From: Euglena gracilis
Taxonomy: Eukaryota; Euglenida; Euglenophyceae; Euglenales
Reading direction: 5' to 3'
Assembly: GCA_039621445.1 (NCBI GenBank)
Contig: CP154956.1
Span: forward strand, 33,329,437-33,393,436
DNA: 64,000 nt
The position numbers and the translations under genes were made by a program. The notes below the pieces were generated by a model that saw only the letters and a program-made list of their open reading frames with translations, was not told the DNA's origin and did no database searches. Of the stretch, positions 44,640-56,050 are shown piece after piece (the stretch's first letter is position 1; each line of letters begins with the position of its first letter).

Positions 44640-44750
44640 GGGGGGGGGGTAGTCGGCCGACTAATGGTCGGTAGCTAGCTAGCTAGTCGGCGAGACGGGG
44701 TGGGGGGGTATTGGGTAGTTGGCCGACTACCCACTCTAATGTACTAACGG
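44640..44750. repeat. TAGTCGGCCGACTA palindrome cluster
   Basis: Units of TAGTCGGCCGACTA sit next to poly-G and a GCTAGCTAGCTAG run. Related clusters lie at 45412-45560, 56048-56190 and 58930-59090. They often end in ACCCACTCTAATGTACTAACGG. Confidence 0.75.
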
Positions 44751-46044
44751 GTCAGTACCGCCGACGTTTAAGTCTCCCCCATGAAGAAAATCCTATGCAA
44801 ACGAGTGGTGGCTAGTCGGTGGTCATAAAAATGGTCTGTGGCGGGTCCAAATCACCCGGAAATGGTCCAGATGTGTCCAAATAAGTGCCTTACACCAAAA
44901 TAAACACCCCCAGATGGAAATCTTTGGTCGGTGGGGGTCGGTGGGCCCTTGATGGGGGTCCGGAGGGGTAAAAAAAACCAATGATGAAACAGGGATTACA
45001 TGAAAATCCTTTAGAAATGCAAGCATTCTGCATCACGAGAGGAAACGCCTCCCTCCACCCATCTGAACCTCAAATAACAAAATCCCTTCTATGTTGGCAA
45101 CATACTCGGAGGCTAAGTTGTTTTTGTGGCTCACTTTGGCATAGGCGGGGGGGGGGGCTCCGCCCCCCCCCGCACCCCCCCTCAAATAAAAAAATCCCCT
45201 CTATGTTGGCAACATACATGAGTGCTAAGGCCTTTTTGTGCAAAATTTTGCAATTATATTGAAAATCTGATGGGGAGAGGTGTTCTTTTGCCAAAAGTGG
45301 CCCAAAATGGGCATTTCCCCCTCAAGTTTTTGCATATTCACCCCCGATTGGGGGGTTCTGGAGCCATTTAAGTGGGTTTTGACTGGTGTTGGTGGCAGGC
45401 TGGAGGGGGGGGGGCTGGCTAGTCGGCCGACTAGTCGGCTGACAACCCATTTGGTCGGCCGACCGATGGCGCCAATTGGTCGGTCGGCCTGGTCGGCAGC
45501 TAGTCGGCGAGATAGGGGGGGGGGGAGCCAGTTGGCCGACTAGTCGGCAAAATACCCACTCTAATGTGCTAATGAGTCAACCGCCGACTTTTAACCCCCC
45601 TGAAAAAAAACTTCTGCCTCTCGTGAGACTGCCTCTCGTGAGTTTTCTGCCTCTCGTGAGACTCATGGCCAGTTTCCCCCCAGGACCCCCCCCCCGGGAC
45701 CCACCGGGGGGCGGTACCCACTTCAAAATAACCTGAACTTGTGCTGCAAAATTTCTGCCGAAAAGTTGCGGGACCCATCCAGGACCCTCCCCAGCCCCCC
45801 CCCCAGGCCCCCCCCAGGCCAGGCCCCCCCAAATGCCCCCCCCCCCCCCAGGACCCCCCCAGGACCCCCCCCCCAGGCCCCCCCCCCCCAGGACCGCCAC
45901 AGGACAGGGTCCTGGGGGGAACTGCCCATAAATGCATTTCTGGGTGATTTTGGCCACCACAGACCATTTTTATGCACCCCCGACTAGCCACCGACCAGGG
46001 GGGGGGGCTTAAAAGTTCAAAAAGGGGGGGGGGTATTGCGGAAA

Positions 46045-46160
46045 AATGGTGGTCGGCCCGACCTGGTCGGCCCGACCACCACAGGTCGGTCGACCACCAC
46101 CACAGGTCGGGCCGACCATGGTCGGCCCGACCACCACGACGGCGACCACCGGAAATCCGC
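46045..46160. repeat. array of GGTCGGCCCGACC palindromes, second copy
   Basis: Same palindrome unit, ending in GACCACCGGAAATCCGCACG, an edge shared with the copies at 58318 and 60668. Confidence 0.85.
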
Positions 46161-46867
46161 ACGGAGCCTATGTCTGGGACCTCAACACAGAAGTCATGGC
46201 TGCCGCAAAAACTGCAAAAAAATGACACCGCACGAAAAACCCAAAGCTACCCTCACCTCCCCCTCAAAGTGTCCCCCCCCCCTCAGAATGGCCAAAATTT
46301 TTCGCAAATTTGGTTTACCCCCCTTAAAGTGGCCACTTGCTTTTGGGCCCAAGGTGCCGAAGCCAAAAAAAATGACCCCCCCCCCCAAAGTGTCCCCTCC
46401 CCCAGATTGGCCGTTTTGGGGTTCCGTGCTGCCTAGAGGGTGGCCACTTTGAGGGGGGGGGGGGGTAAATTAAGCCCCCCGTGCAAATTGCGATTTTCGG
46501 GCCCCCCCCCACCCCTAACGTCAACCCCCGAGACAGATGAATATTTTGACACCAAAAATACCCCCCCTTTATTTGACCCCCCCCCTTAATTGAGCATTTG
46601 GGTCCGGGGAATTTTTTTTTTCATGCGCCGAAGGCGCCGAAAAATTTTTTTGCCCTATTTCTAAAGGAATTTTTGACCCCCCCCCTTATTTGAGCATTTG
46701 GGGGTCCTTTGGCCCGTGGGTGTGCTCAAATAGGGGGGGGGGTAGTCCTTTTTGGCCAAAAAAGGCCTCAAAGCAAGTTTTTGTCTTTTTTAGGGCAGGG
46801 TTGGGACTGTGGGACCCCCCCCTGTCTTGATATGGTACGGTAAAAAGAGTTATTTTACAACTTGGGG

Positions 46868-47146
46868 GTGTTGGGGACGCGGGGGGGACGCGGGGGGGGA
46901 CGCGGGGGGGGGGGGGCGCGGGGGCACCAACATTCTGGGTACCATGACCAAAAAAATTTTCACTTGTTTTTGCAACGTTCTTTTTCCTTCTCCCCTCTTC
47001 TTTGTTTCATCACAGCAAGCATGATAAGACATTGCAGAAAAGCCTCTTCAAAAAAGGCCACGAAGCCACTTGGTGGGGACGGGGGGGGACGCGGGGGGGG
47101 ACGCGGGGGGACGCGGGGGGGACGCGGGCGGGACGCGGGGGCTCAA
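46868..47146. repeat. GGGGGACGCG repeats
   Basis: Two clusters of GGGGGGGACGCG units, 46868-46922 and 47078-47146, about 155 bp apart. Confidence 0.8.
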
Positions 47147-47195
47147 CCCCCCTTGGGGACCTCGGGGCCCCCTCCCCCCTGCCAACATTCCTGAC

Positions 47196-47290
47196 GGTAA
47201 GGCTGTTTCGATTAATCGGATTAATCGGTTAATCGTTTATGGGGGGATAAATTGTTCAATCGAGGGGGGGGTCAATTAATCGAAAATAAT
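47196..47290. repeat. hAT-type end-like sequence (AAGGCTGTTTCGATTAATCG)
   Basis: Begins AAGGCTGTTTCGATTAATCG and continues with several ATTAATCG repeats. A similar start lies at 49919 (CAAGGCTGCTCGATTAATC). ATTAATCG-rich termini occur in some hAT families. It lies just upstream of the hAT transposase relic. Confidence 0.45.
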
Positions 47291-47409
47291 CGATCTCCAA
47301 AACAAAGCCGACATTTTCGGGCTCAAAGACCGCAGGAAGGACATTTTCCTACATCAGAATGCTAAAATGGATGCATGCAGAAACAAATGCAAAAAAAAAG
47401 GCACAGCTC

Positions 47410-47705
47410 TGAGTCATCATTTGCGAAACTCTATTTCGGTGAAATGTCACACAACCTTCATAGGAGCGGAGAGGGACATCAAATGAGGAATGTTCATGCG
47501 AACACACATCAGGGCTTTCACAGACGTGTCATCAAGAGAAACTCGCAATTCACTGTGGAGCAAACTCTGATTCAAAAAACTTCGTTCCACGGACGCCTCA
47601 GATGGAGCCAAGCCAAAAAATCTGAGGCAAATCTTGGCCAAAATCGGCACATGCAATGCTATGCCCTCCCAAAATTGGATGGGCGCTGGCAGTGGTTTGT
47701 CAGTG
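47410..47705 (-). pseudogene. hAT transposase C-terminal (dimerisation) fragment
   Basis: The minus strand reads APIQFWEGIALHVPILAKIC, LRFFGLAPSEASVERSFLNQ, then SLLHSELRVSLDDTSVKALM. This matches the C-terminal dimerisation domain of hAT transposases (W..., P-x-L-A-x-x-x-L-x-x-x-x-x-S-x-A-S-x-E-R-x-F-S, then L-x-x-L...N). Only this end is present: no catalytic core was found upstream, so it is a relic. It may belong to the family that once mobilised the local CAGG-ended MITEs, but no sequence link to them is visible. Confidence 0.7.
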
Positions 47706-50700
47706 GTTTGGCGATGATTGCCAGGGTTAGGGTTAGGGTCACGGTTGGGGCTAGGGTCATCAAGAGAATCCTGCAGGGTAAATTCTTAGAAGAAGACATG
47801 CCATTATGCCCCCTTGAAAGCAACATTATGAAAATCCTTTACGGTCATTAATCGTTGTCCAAAAATGCCCCCCAAAATACCATTTTTCGAAAATTCGGCG
47901 CTTCGCGCCAAACAAATAGGGGAAAATATGCTGAATTGTATGGAAACTGTCCCAAAATGACAGATTTACTGCCCAAAAATGGCCCTTTTTTTCAAAAATC
48001 CGGCGCAAAGCGCCGGCAGGGGGGTCTTATTTATGGGGGGGTCCATTTCATGGATTTTTGCTCGGACCGGCCAGGGGGGGGGTCTTATTTTTGGGGGGTC
48101 CATTTTATGGGGGGGTCTTATTTTGGGGGGGTTACAATGTGTTTCGCCCATTTGTGCAAATTTTTCTCAAAAAGTTGGAGGGGGCTGGCTAAAGTGTCAC
48201 GTCAGAGATGACCAATTGAATCCACGACATTCATGAATGTCAACTTGCCATCTTGATGGAGGCGCAGGCAAAAATCCTGCAAGGGAGTTGGGAAGAGGTC
48301 GCCAAGTGACAAAAGCATTATGACTTGATGGCCACGAATCACAACAAGGTGGCTAACACTGCCAAGGTCAGGGAAGCCAAAACATGGAAAGGTGGGAGGA
48401 AGGAATGCACGGGGAGACTGACAACCCGAAAATGCCTTCTTTCACACCACCCAAAGTTGATGCATTTTCCTTTTGAACAACCAAAAAAAGTGCCAACTGT
48501 TCTGCCATAACTTCATTGACATTCCCAAATTTGTGTGTATATTTCCTTTGACTCACCAAAGAATGTGGACACCCTCTTTGTGGACATGAACACAAAATAC
48601 AGGGTGAGACACCTTTTTCCTCAGTTTCACTCACTAATTTTCAGTTTCACTCACTCATCGAAATCCAAGGTGTATTTGACGCAGGAGGGGCGGGGGAACA
48701 CTTTGTAGGGAATCACCCTGACCCCCCCCCCGTTCGCCCCCTTACAGGTTGATGGTTTTGGGAAGATTGCACCTGAGATCCAAAACCAGCACAAAGATTT
48801 TTTATTTTGAGCATGTTTTCTTGGAGAACTGACAATTGCAAGTTACAAAAAAAAAGAACGAAAACATGTTTTTTTGAATTTTTTGTATACACAGACCCAA
48901 AATTGCTTGAAACCGTGTATGGGGGCTCTGGTTTCACGCCCGAACCGGCGTCCAGGACGTCAAAAAAATTATCCTTGCCCCAACAAGAAACGATACTCAT
49001 TCGCACCCTCACCCTTCGACTCTGCCATTTGGGGGGTGGAGGTCGTATTGCGAACAAGTACCCAAAAAAAAAAACAGTTGGCCCGCTTGTGATGGGTGAA
49101 GGTCGTGACCTTGCGTGTGTCCATTTGTTTCTTCCAATTTGTTCGACATGAATGCTAATCCTAGAATGTCCCCCCCCGCAACCACTGCACACATTCCCCA
49201 TTTGGTGTCCTCTCACCTGGAAATTCTGATCATGGTGTATCCCAAAGAGCCATGTTCAAAAACAGCATTTCTTTGGATTTTCTCTCCACCCAACAACCCA
49301 GTTCCATCAGCTCTCTTACTCTCGCCGAGTGACCAAAAAAACAACACCAGTGCTTGAATAGAATTTTTTTTGAAAGGGAAATCGTTAGGATATTCTTATC
49401 GACTTTTTTAGGGGACAAGATTTTGGGGAGTGTTCCCCCCATCACCCCCCCCCCCCCGTGACCCCCCGTGACCCCCGACCCGAACCACCCCCTTGGCCAT
49501 TTTTGGGTGTGAATGTACGTTGGGCAGAACAAGGAGACACTAATGCCTTGTAAAACTTCATTTTTTAAAAAAAACGTTTTTTGCCATTCTTTTCTCTCAA
49601 AAAAAAACACGTTTTTGTTGTTGTTTTTTGGGGGGTCGAAAATTTTCCAGCAAAAATCCATAAAATGGACCCCCCCATGAATAAGACCCCTCGGGCTTTC
49701 CAGCAACCGACCCATGAAATGGACCCGGGGTCTTATTTTTTGGGGGGTTTAGGTTGACGACAAAAATTTTCATTTTTTCCTCGTTTTTTCTTTCTTAACC
49801 CCTCTTTCCTTTCTTTACAAACAAATTGCAAAGAAGTTCATTTTTTTTGCCTCTTTGACACCTCTTTGACACCAGGAAAGATGAAGATGGTGAATCCATT
49901 GTTGTGGATTCCCGTCAGCAAGGCTGCTCGATTAATCCCATGGACAGATACCGAACGATTATGGCCGATTAATCGGGGGGGGGGTCGGAACGGTTCGGGC
50001 GGGAAATTTCCTGCCCGAACCGGCGTCCTGGACGCCAGTTCGGGCGTGAAACCGGCGTCTAGGAGACCAAAAATAAAATGCGTCCTAGGCACAGGTTTCA
50101 CGCCCGAACCGGCGTTTGGGACACAGTTCTCAATATAGAAACCGTGTCTGGGGGCTCCGGATTCACACCCGAACCGACGTCTGGGACACCGGTTCGGGCG
50201 GGAAATTTCTGCATCAAACAAGCTCCCAGACGCCAATTTGAGTGAACCCAGCGTCTTGGGGACCCAAAAAAAAAAGTGGCAACAAGTGTCCAAAAGGGTT
50301 TGCGGACATATGTGGTGAGCATTTTTGAGCAATTTTTGGGTGGTCTTCGGCCAGAGATTGGGGTTTTTTTGGGCAGCAATTTGCCTTTGGTCAATTTTGG
50401 GGAATGTCTGGAATAGGATACCATGCAGCATGGCTGAAATCTGAGGCCATCTGCTGAGAGTCCTTGAGAAGAGCTTTCAATCAAGGAGCAACATGACAGT
50501 AGAAAAGGGGAATTTTGAATTGCGACAGGGTTGGAACATGCGATCACCGATTTTCAGAGCGCTGTGCAGTGTGGCTGAGTTCTGTCGGGGGGCAGGGGGG
50601 GAAATGGTGTGGCGAGCCCCTCGGAGAGGGGGGGGTACCAACCCCCCTGAGGCGGGTGACCCCCAGAGGGTGCTTCCTCCTTGAAGTGGCCAATCTGCAA

Positions 50701-50893
50701 CCAAGGGACACAGACGTTCATCCTCGTGGGGGAGCAAAAGTTGAGTGTGGTTGCCTTTTGAAGAGGGACCCTGCAATTTCTTCATTTTTCCACATTTGGC
50801 AATCATCATTTTTGTGCCATCCTCGGTCTCCCCTTGGTGGAAGTTCAGGCATTGAATATAAAGCGTTTAAAACAGAAACATTTGCCCTTTCGA

Positions 50894-52147
50894 TTAAAAC
50901 CTATTTTCTGGGCCCGACGCCTGTCTTGAAATTCTACTGACATTAACGGATTTCAGGCTGAAATTGTTTATGTCGGTCGATTTCCATTCAGGCGCTCGTT
51001 TATGTCGGTCGATTTCCATTCAGGCGCCCGTTTATGTCGGTCGATTTCCATTCAGGCGCCCGTTTATGTCGGTCGATTTCCATTCCATTGAAATCTGTTG
51101 CTGGTCAGATTGGGAATTTTTAGGGACTTTTTGGGCATTTTGTATTTCCCTTTTTTTCGACATTTTGGGTCCTATGGGGTTGTGGAGGAGTTATGGATCA
51201 GACAAAAACCAAATTTTGTGGCAAGGTGATCACAGCTGGCTGAACTTCGGATGGAACAGACGGAAGGACGGTATTTAAGATTATTATTTTCTGGATCTTC
51301 AGACAAAGCATTCGGCAAATTTGTCCTGAACAGTTGTCATCACTGGTCATCTGAAAGAAAAGCTTTCGGGTGAGGAGTGATTTGGCAATGTCAAACCTAT
51401 TTTCTGGGCTTGACGCCTGTATTGCAATTATATTGACATCATCGGATTTCGGGCCAAAACTGTGTTCATAGCAACATGGCTTTGGTCAAAATCTGTGTTT
51501 CCAAAAAAACGGAGACTCTGGCCTGAGTCTGTGTTTCGAAACGCTCAGTCTGTTATTCGGCCTGAGTCTGCGTTTCGAAACGCAGACTCAGGTCAGAGTC
51601 TGCGTTTAAGACGCAGTTCTTGATAGAGATTGAAAAAAGAAAAAAGAATTCCGGGAAAAAAGGCAAAAGGTTGGTCGACATTAACGGGCTTCAGGCTGAA
51701 ACTGACAATGTCCCAAAAAGGAACAAAAAGGCATTCAACAAAGGAAACAAAAGGTTGGTCGATTTCCAAGACATCGGAAACCGTTTATGTCAGTCGATTT
51801 CCATTCAGGCGCCCGTTTATGTCAGTCGATTTCCATTCAGGCGCCCGTTTATGTCGGTCGATTTCCATTCAGGCGCCCGTTTATGTCGGTCGATTTCCAT
51901 TCAGGCGCCATTTATGTCAGTCGATTTCTATTCAGGCGCCCGTTAATGGGCCAAAAACCACTTTTTTGACCATATTTCCGTCCAGGCGGTTCGGTCGAAT
52001 GATTATCAAGACAGGCGTCGGGCCCAGACAAAATAGGTTTTAGAAAAATCGACCGACACTAACAAATTCAGCAGGGGCGCCGGGCGCGAGCGAGCGAAGC
52101 GAGCCGCCCGGCGCCCCTGCTGAATCTGTTAGTGTCGGTCGATTTTT
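50894..52147 (+). mobile_element. repeat element with inverted ends, tandem arrays and terminal hairpin, copy 1
   Basis: The left end TAAAACCTATTTTCTGGGCCC is mirrored near 52006-52042. Inside are a left array of 32-bp units (GTTTATGTCGGTCGATTTCC..., four units from 50965), a right array of the same unit (51783-51945, about five to six units), and CGCAGACTCAGG-type inverted repeats (51520-51610). A 104-bp hairpin (52044-52147) closes the right side; its arms start AAAAATCGACCGACACTAAC. The hairpin arms share GTCGGTCGATTT with the array units. No protein-coding evidence: the repeated SVDFHSGAR peptides are translations of the array. Confidence 0.75.
52044..52147. repeat. 104-bp hairpin closing element copy 1
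   Basis: Arms of about 43 bp pair almost perfectly. The single arm mismatch (AACAAATTC against GAATCTGTT) and the asymmetric loop CGAGCGAGCGAAGCGAGCC define its orientation. Confidence 0.9.
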
Positions 52148-52191
52148 GTATAAAAACACTGATATTTTTCAGGGCATAGTTTGTCCCCGCG

Positions 52192-52256
52192 TTAGTCAAG
52201 CGGAGAGAGGGCCGGCTTCGATCGGCACCATCCGTCGGACGCGCGGGTTCGATCCC
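52192..52256 (+). promoter_or_regulatory. candidate pol III internal promoter (A and B boxes), possible tRNA-derived SINE head
   Basis: TTAGTCAAGCGG (52192-52203) resembles an A box, and GGTTCGATCCC (52246-52256) is a perfect B box. Spacing is about 42 bp. The flanks do not fold into a convincing acceptor stem, so I do not call a tRNA gene; a tRNA-derived SINE or a decayed tRNA is more likely. Confidence 0.4.
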
Positions 52257-53009
52257 CGGATTGGACCAGCCACGGCATCGCGACGCTGCTGGGCGGGGTT
52301 AGGAATGAACGCTGTACAGCGGGAAGTTACAATGGCGTCGCTGGTGGGCAAACAAATCGGTGGATCGTCCCACCGTGCCCGACGGGTGAGCGCCGCAACC
52401 ATGTGTTACGGCCGTTGCCTGCCTTGCATCGTAGCATCATCTGGCTTCGGCCTTCAGCTCGGCAAGGTAGACAACAGCACCCGTTGGTTACGGTGGTTCG
52501 AGACCCTGGTCGGGGATGGAGGACCTCGAGTGCCTCGTACCCCAGGGCTAATGCCCCCCGGCGGAGTGTGGGTCCACGGGCGAGAAATGAAAGGAGCAGT
52601 GGCGGAAAGTAAAAAAAAGGGCATAGTTTTAAACACTTCGCAATTCGCAAAAATGGAGGTGCCTAATATGTCACTGGAAGACTGTGTATGCGGAGGCATT
52701 CTTTCATGTAGAATGGCTGCTTTCTTTCATACAGGCAACAAGTTGAGGCCCATGGGGGTGGTTCGGGTCACCGGGGGGGGTCACGGGGGGGTCACGGGGG
52801 GGTCACGGGGGGGTCACGGGGGGGTCATGGGGGGAACACCACGTTTTTGGTGGCAAAATTAGGAATCACCGAGCCGGAATTTTTGTGGAAAAATTCCACA
52901 AATTAGGAATCCCCACACCTAAAATTAGGAATTTGACACCAAATTAGGAATCACCAAGCCCAAATTTGAAAATTTTACACCTCAAAATTAGGAATCTGCA
53001 TGAGATTTT

Positions 53010-54600
53010 ATCAAATTAGGCCGGGGGGACAATTTACGCCCAGGGACTGTATGTGCTTTTGGTGCGTCCGCATTGCATCGGGAACCATGCTGTGTGTGCC
53101 GGCTTCACCGGTTGAAGCCGGCCTACCTTCGGCCTGCCGCCGCTTCTTGGCTGTGACTTGAGTGTGGCACAATGTGCGGTTTTTGCCGACGGTGATGCTC
53201 TTGGGGATGTGTGTGTTCCACCTTGATCTCAGCTGTCTGTTATTCCTATCTGCTATTAGCAATCTCACCATTGTAAGTAGTGCAGTTGGTAACGGTGGTG
53301 GGGCGAACCGAATCCACCGACCAGTGGCCCAGCCTACTGGATTTTAGGTTCAGCGGAGTTTGGGCTATGTACAAAAGGTATAGGGGGGGACAGTGGATGA
53401 GAGGTGTTCAAAATAGTGTAGTAGTTTTGTGTAGTGTGTTAGTGTAGAAGTAGTTGGTCAGTGGGACTTTTTTTTTGCGGCTGGGCTTCCTCAATAGAGT
53501 ACACTCACGAAATCACGGTGGGTAGCACAGCTTCACCCAGACCGTGCCCCGGGCCCAGGGAAACGTCTCGCCACAAGGAGAACCTCCTCATGACTCCCTG
53601 TGCTCTCACAGTCAGCGGTAGCTATACTGAGGGGTTTACAAAGAGGTGTTCGGTGACTGGGTGAGAGATCAGTGGGAAATGAGCTAGGCTCATCTTCAAT
53701 ATATAAAGTGCTAGGGGGGGGCCTTCTTTGGCGTGTTTGTGTCGTTACTGCTGCGAGTGGAAAATGAGCGAGGCTCACCTTCAATATGTAATGCTAGGGG
53801 GGAGGGGTGTGTGGCTCTTGTTGCCTTCGTTGGCGTGTTTGCCTCGGGTGGTTCTTGTGCTGCCTTTCTTGGGTGTGTGTATCATGCGGGGGAGGAGGTT
53901 GTGTGGCTGAAGGACTGTTTGTGCTTGGGTTGGTTGGATTGCACTGTTGTTATTTCTTGAGATGGGGTTCTCAATCAGTCAGTAGGAAGTAGGAAGGGAA
54001 CGCGATATTTTTTAGGCATAGCCATACTGAATCCGTCCTCATCCATCAGAACAGCTTTGACCAGAAATGCTGTTTTGCCTCAACGAACAAAATAATATTC
54101 ATAAATATTCAGTAATTCCAGCCATTCCTGGCTTCAATATAATTGTAGCAACTTTCACCGTCGTGAAAGAAGAACCTAAAGGAAGCCTGTTCAACGAAAA
54201 AGTGAAGGGATTCAGAGGACTTGCAAAACTGATGCTTTACAGAGTTGATTCCATTGGAACGTAATTTCATCTTACAAAAAACGTATGAAAACTATCAAAC
54301 CAAAAAAATTAAAGAAAAGGGGGCTTCAATAAAGCTTGCAATGGCCAGGGGGAACATCCCCCCAGAGGAAATTGTGGGGTGATCAAACCCCCGACTTACC
54401 AACATCTCAATCTCAACATGCAGTCTGCTAAGGAGAAGAAGAGGAGGAAAGAAACATACTGAAAAAGGCCCCGAGCGAGAAATTGGTGATGGATTTTTTT
54501 GGTGACCAATGACTAGTCGCCAGCGACCATGGTCGCTAGCGACTAGCCGACCAGGTCTTGACTCGTCGCTATAGACCACTGGTGGTTGGGCCGACTAGTC
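53010..54600. other. no recognised gene
   Basis: Contains the short repeat above and a 65-codon open frame at 54067-54264 whose composition is not clearly protein-like. No splice-supported exon. The 3' end merges into GACTAGTCGG-type palindromes (54510-54612). Confidence 0.4.
53680..53805. repeat. tandemly repeated segment with AATGAGC..GGCTCA
   Basis: GAAATGAGCTAGGCTCATCTTCAAT-like sequence is repeated about 80 bp later with small changes, each time followed by ATAT, CTAGGGGGG and a GGCGTGTTTG-like motif. Confidence 0.6.
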
Positions 54601-54611
54601 GGCCCGACCAC

Positions 54612-56050
54612 TCTGAAGAAGTTTCCCAACCCCCCCCTCAATTAGCAAAAAATTTAGGGTGATATCTTCTTTTTGCACCTGTAAGTTCATTAGGGTGTGT
54701 GTCTCGACCATCATTGCCTTGCACACACAAGGGAATTTTGTCGTTGGGGGGGGCGGGGGCCCCTTGGGAGGAGGCTGAAGGCCGACTAAGTTCATCAGGG
54801 TGCGCGTTTCGGCCATCCTTGCCTTGCACACACAAAGGGATTTTGTTATTGGGGAGGCTGGGGGGTGGGGAGGGCGGCAGCCTCCCCCCTTCGCTAGATG
54901 GCCAAGGGCGCCAAAAGCCGCCTTTCGGGAGGTTGTTTACGGCGTTTACCATGTCCCCCCCCCCCTCAGTTAGTCACCCTCCCCCATTACCACCTTTGGG
55001 CCCCCAGGCAAAAACGTTTGAGTACATTTCAGTACGTTTGAGTACGACAATTTTTTCGAAGGGACATATTTTTCTTTGAAACCGTGTTTGGGCCGATTTC
55101 GAGACTTTAAAAGTCTTAAATCTTCGCCCAAAACACGGTTTCAAACAAGAACAGTGTTTTGGGCCAAGGTTTTAGGGGGGCCCCTGGGCTCCCCCTAACT
55201 CTTGGCCCAAACACAGTTCTTGACACAGAAAAAAAATGCCGAATTTGGCCGTCATAATTTTTTGCTGGTTGCCATCCATGAAAAGTGCCCTGAAATGCTC
55301 AAAGACAACCTTGAAACCCCCAAGCAGGGGGCAAAATTTGGGCATAAATTGCACCCCCCCCCCGAGCTAGTCAGCCCCCCCCTCTATTGGTCAAGGGTGA
55401 CGGCTTGTTTTTTTTGAAACGGAAAAAACATGTTTTTTTCAAAAAAAACAAAAAAAACGTCATGGAGGGTTTGGGGGAAAAATTTTTTGCAATGTTTTTT
55501 TTTAGAAAAAAGTTCATTTTTCATCTCTGCAACATTCATTTTTTTTTGGGTTGAAAGCATGGTTTTTCGCACCAGAAAACACAGATTTGGAAATACTTTC
55601 ACACATTAAAAAATTTTAGAGGGCCTGTGATGCCTGATTTGACAAAATATTCAGGTGGATTCCTAATTTTGAGGCATAAATTTCGCAAAATTTGGAATGG
55701 TTATGCCTAATTTGGTGTCAAAATGCTAATTTTAGGTTGGGGATTCCTAATTTGGAGCCTAAAACGCATTTTTCCCCAAAAATTGTTTTTGGTGATTCCT
55801 AATTTGGCCACCGAAAATGTGATGTTCCCCCGTGACCCCCCCCCCCGTTACCCCCCTCGTGACCCCCCCCCCCGTGACCCGAACCACCCCCGAAAAATTT
55901 TCTTCAAAAAATGGGTATTTCGCAAGGAAAAAGGTCAATTTTTGCTTTTTCAAAAAAACATTTTTTTGTTTTTTTTAAAAAAGCAAAAAAACGTCAACCC
56001 TGCTATTGGTCTCCCTTGGCCAAATTCCCCTCCCAAGAGGGCGCAAGGCG
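54612..56050. other. repeat mosaic without recognised gene
   Basis: Two related segments (54690-54760 and 54785-54850) share GACCATCATTGCCTTGCACA-like and GGGATTTTGTTATTGGGG-like sequence. An inverted repeat around GAAACCGTGTTTGGGC (55078-55145) and poly-T/poly-A hairpins (55405-55455) follow. Then come TCCTAATTT repeats (55655-55805) and GTGACCCCCC edges (55820-55890) shared with 49440, 52760, 56415 and the window's right edge. Confidence 0.5.

Noticed and set aside
47724-47760. GGGTTAGGGTTAGGG as a telomere
   Set aside because: Only about two units, surrounded by ordinary sequence. Similar short CCCTAACCC runs occur inside the 419-bp repeat, so it is not a chromosome end.
50960-51090. CRISPR-like array (regular 32-bp units)
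   Set aside because: Units are contiguous direct repeats without unique spacers, in a eukaryotic context without cas genes.
52180-52270. Functional tRNA gene
   Set aside because: A and B boxes are good, but the acceptor stem pairs over only about four bases and no normal cloverleaf could be drawn.
54067-54264. 65-codon ORF as a gene
   Set aside because: A short isolated frame in repeat sequence with no splice, domain or neighbour support.
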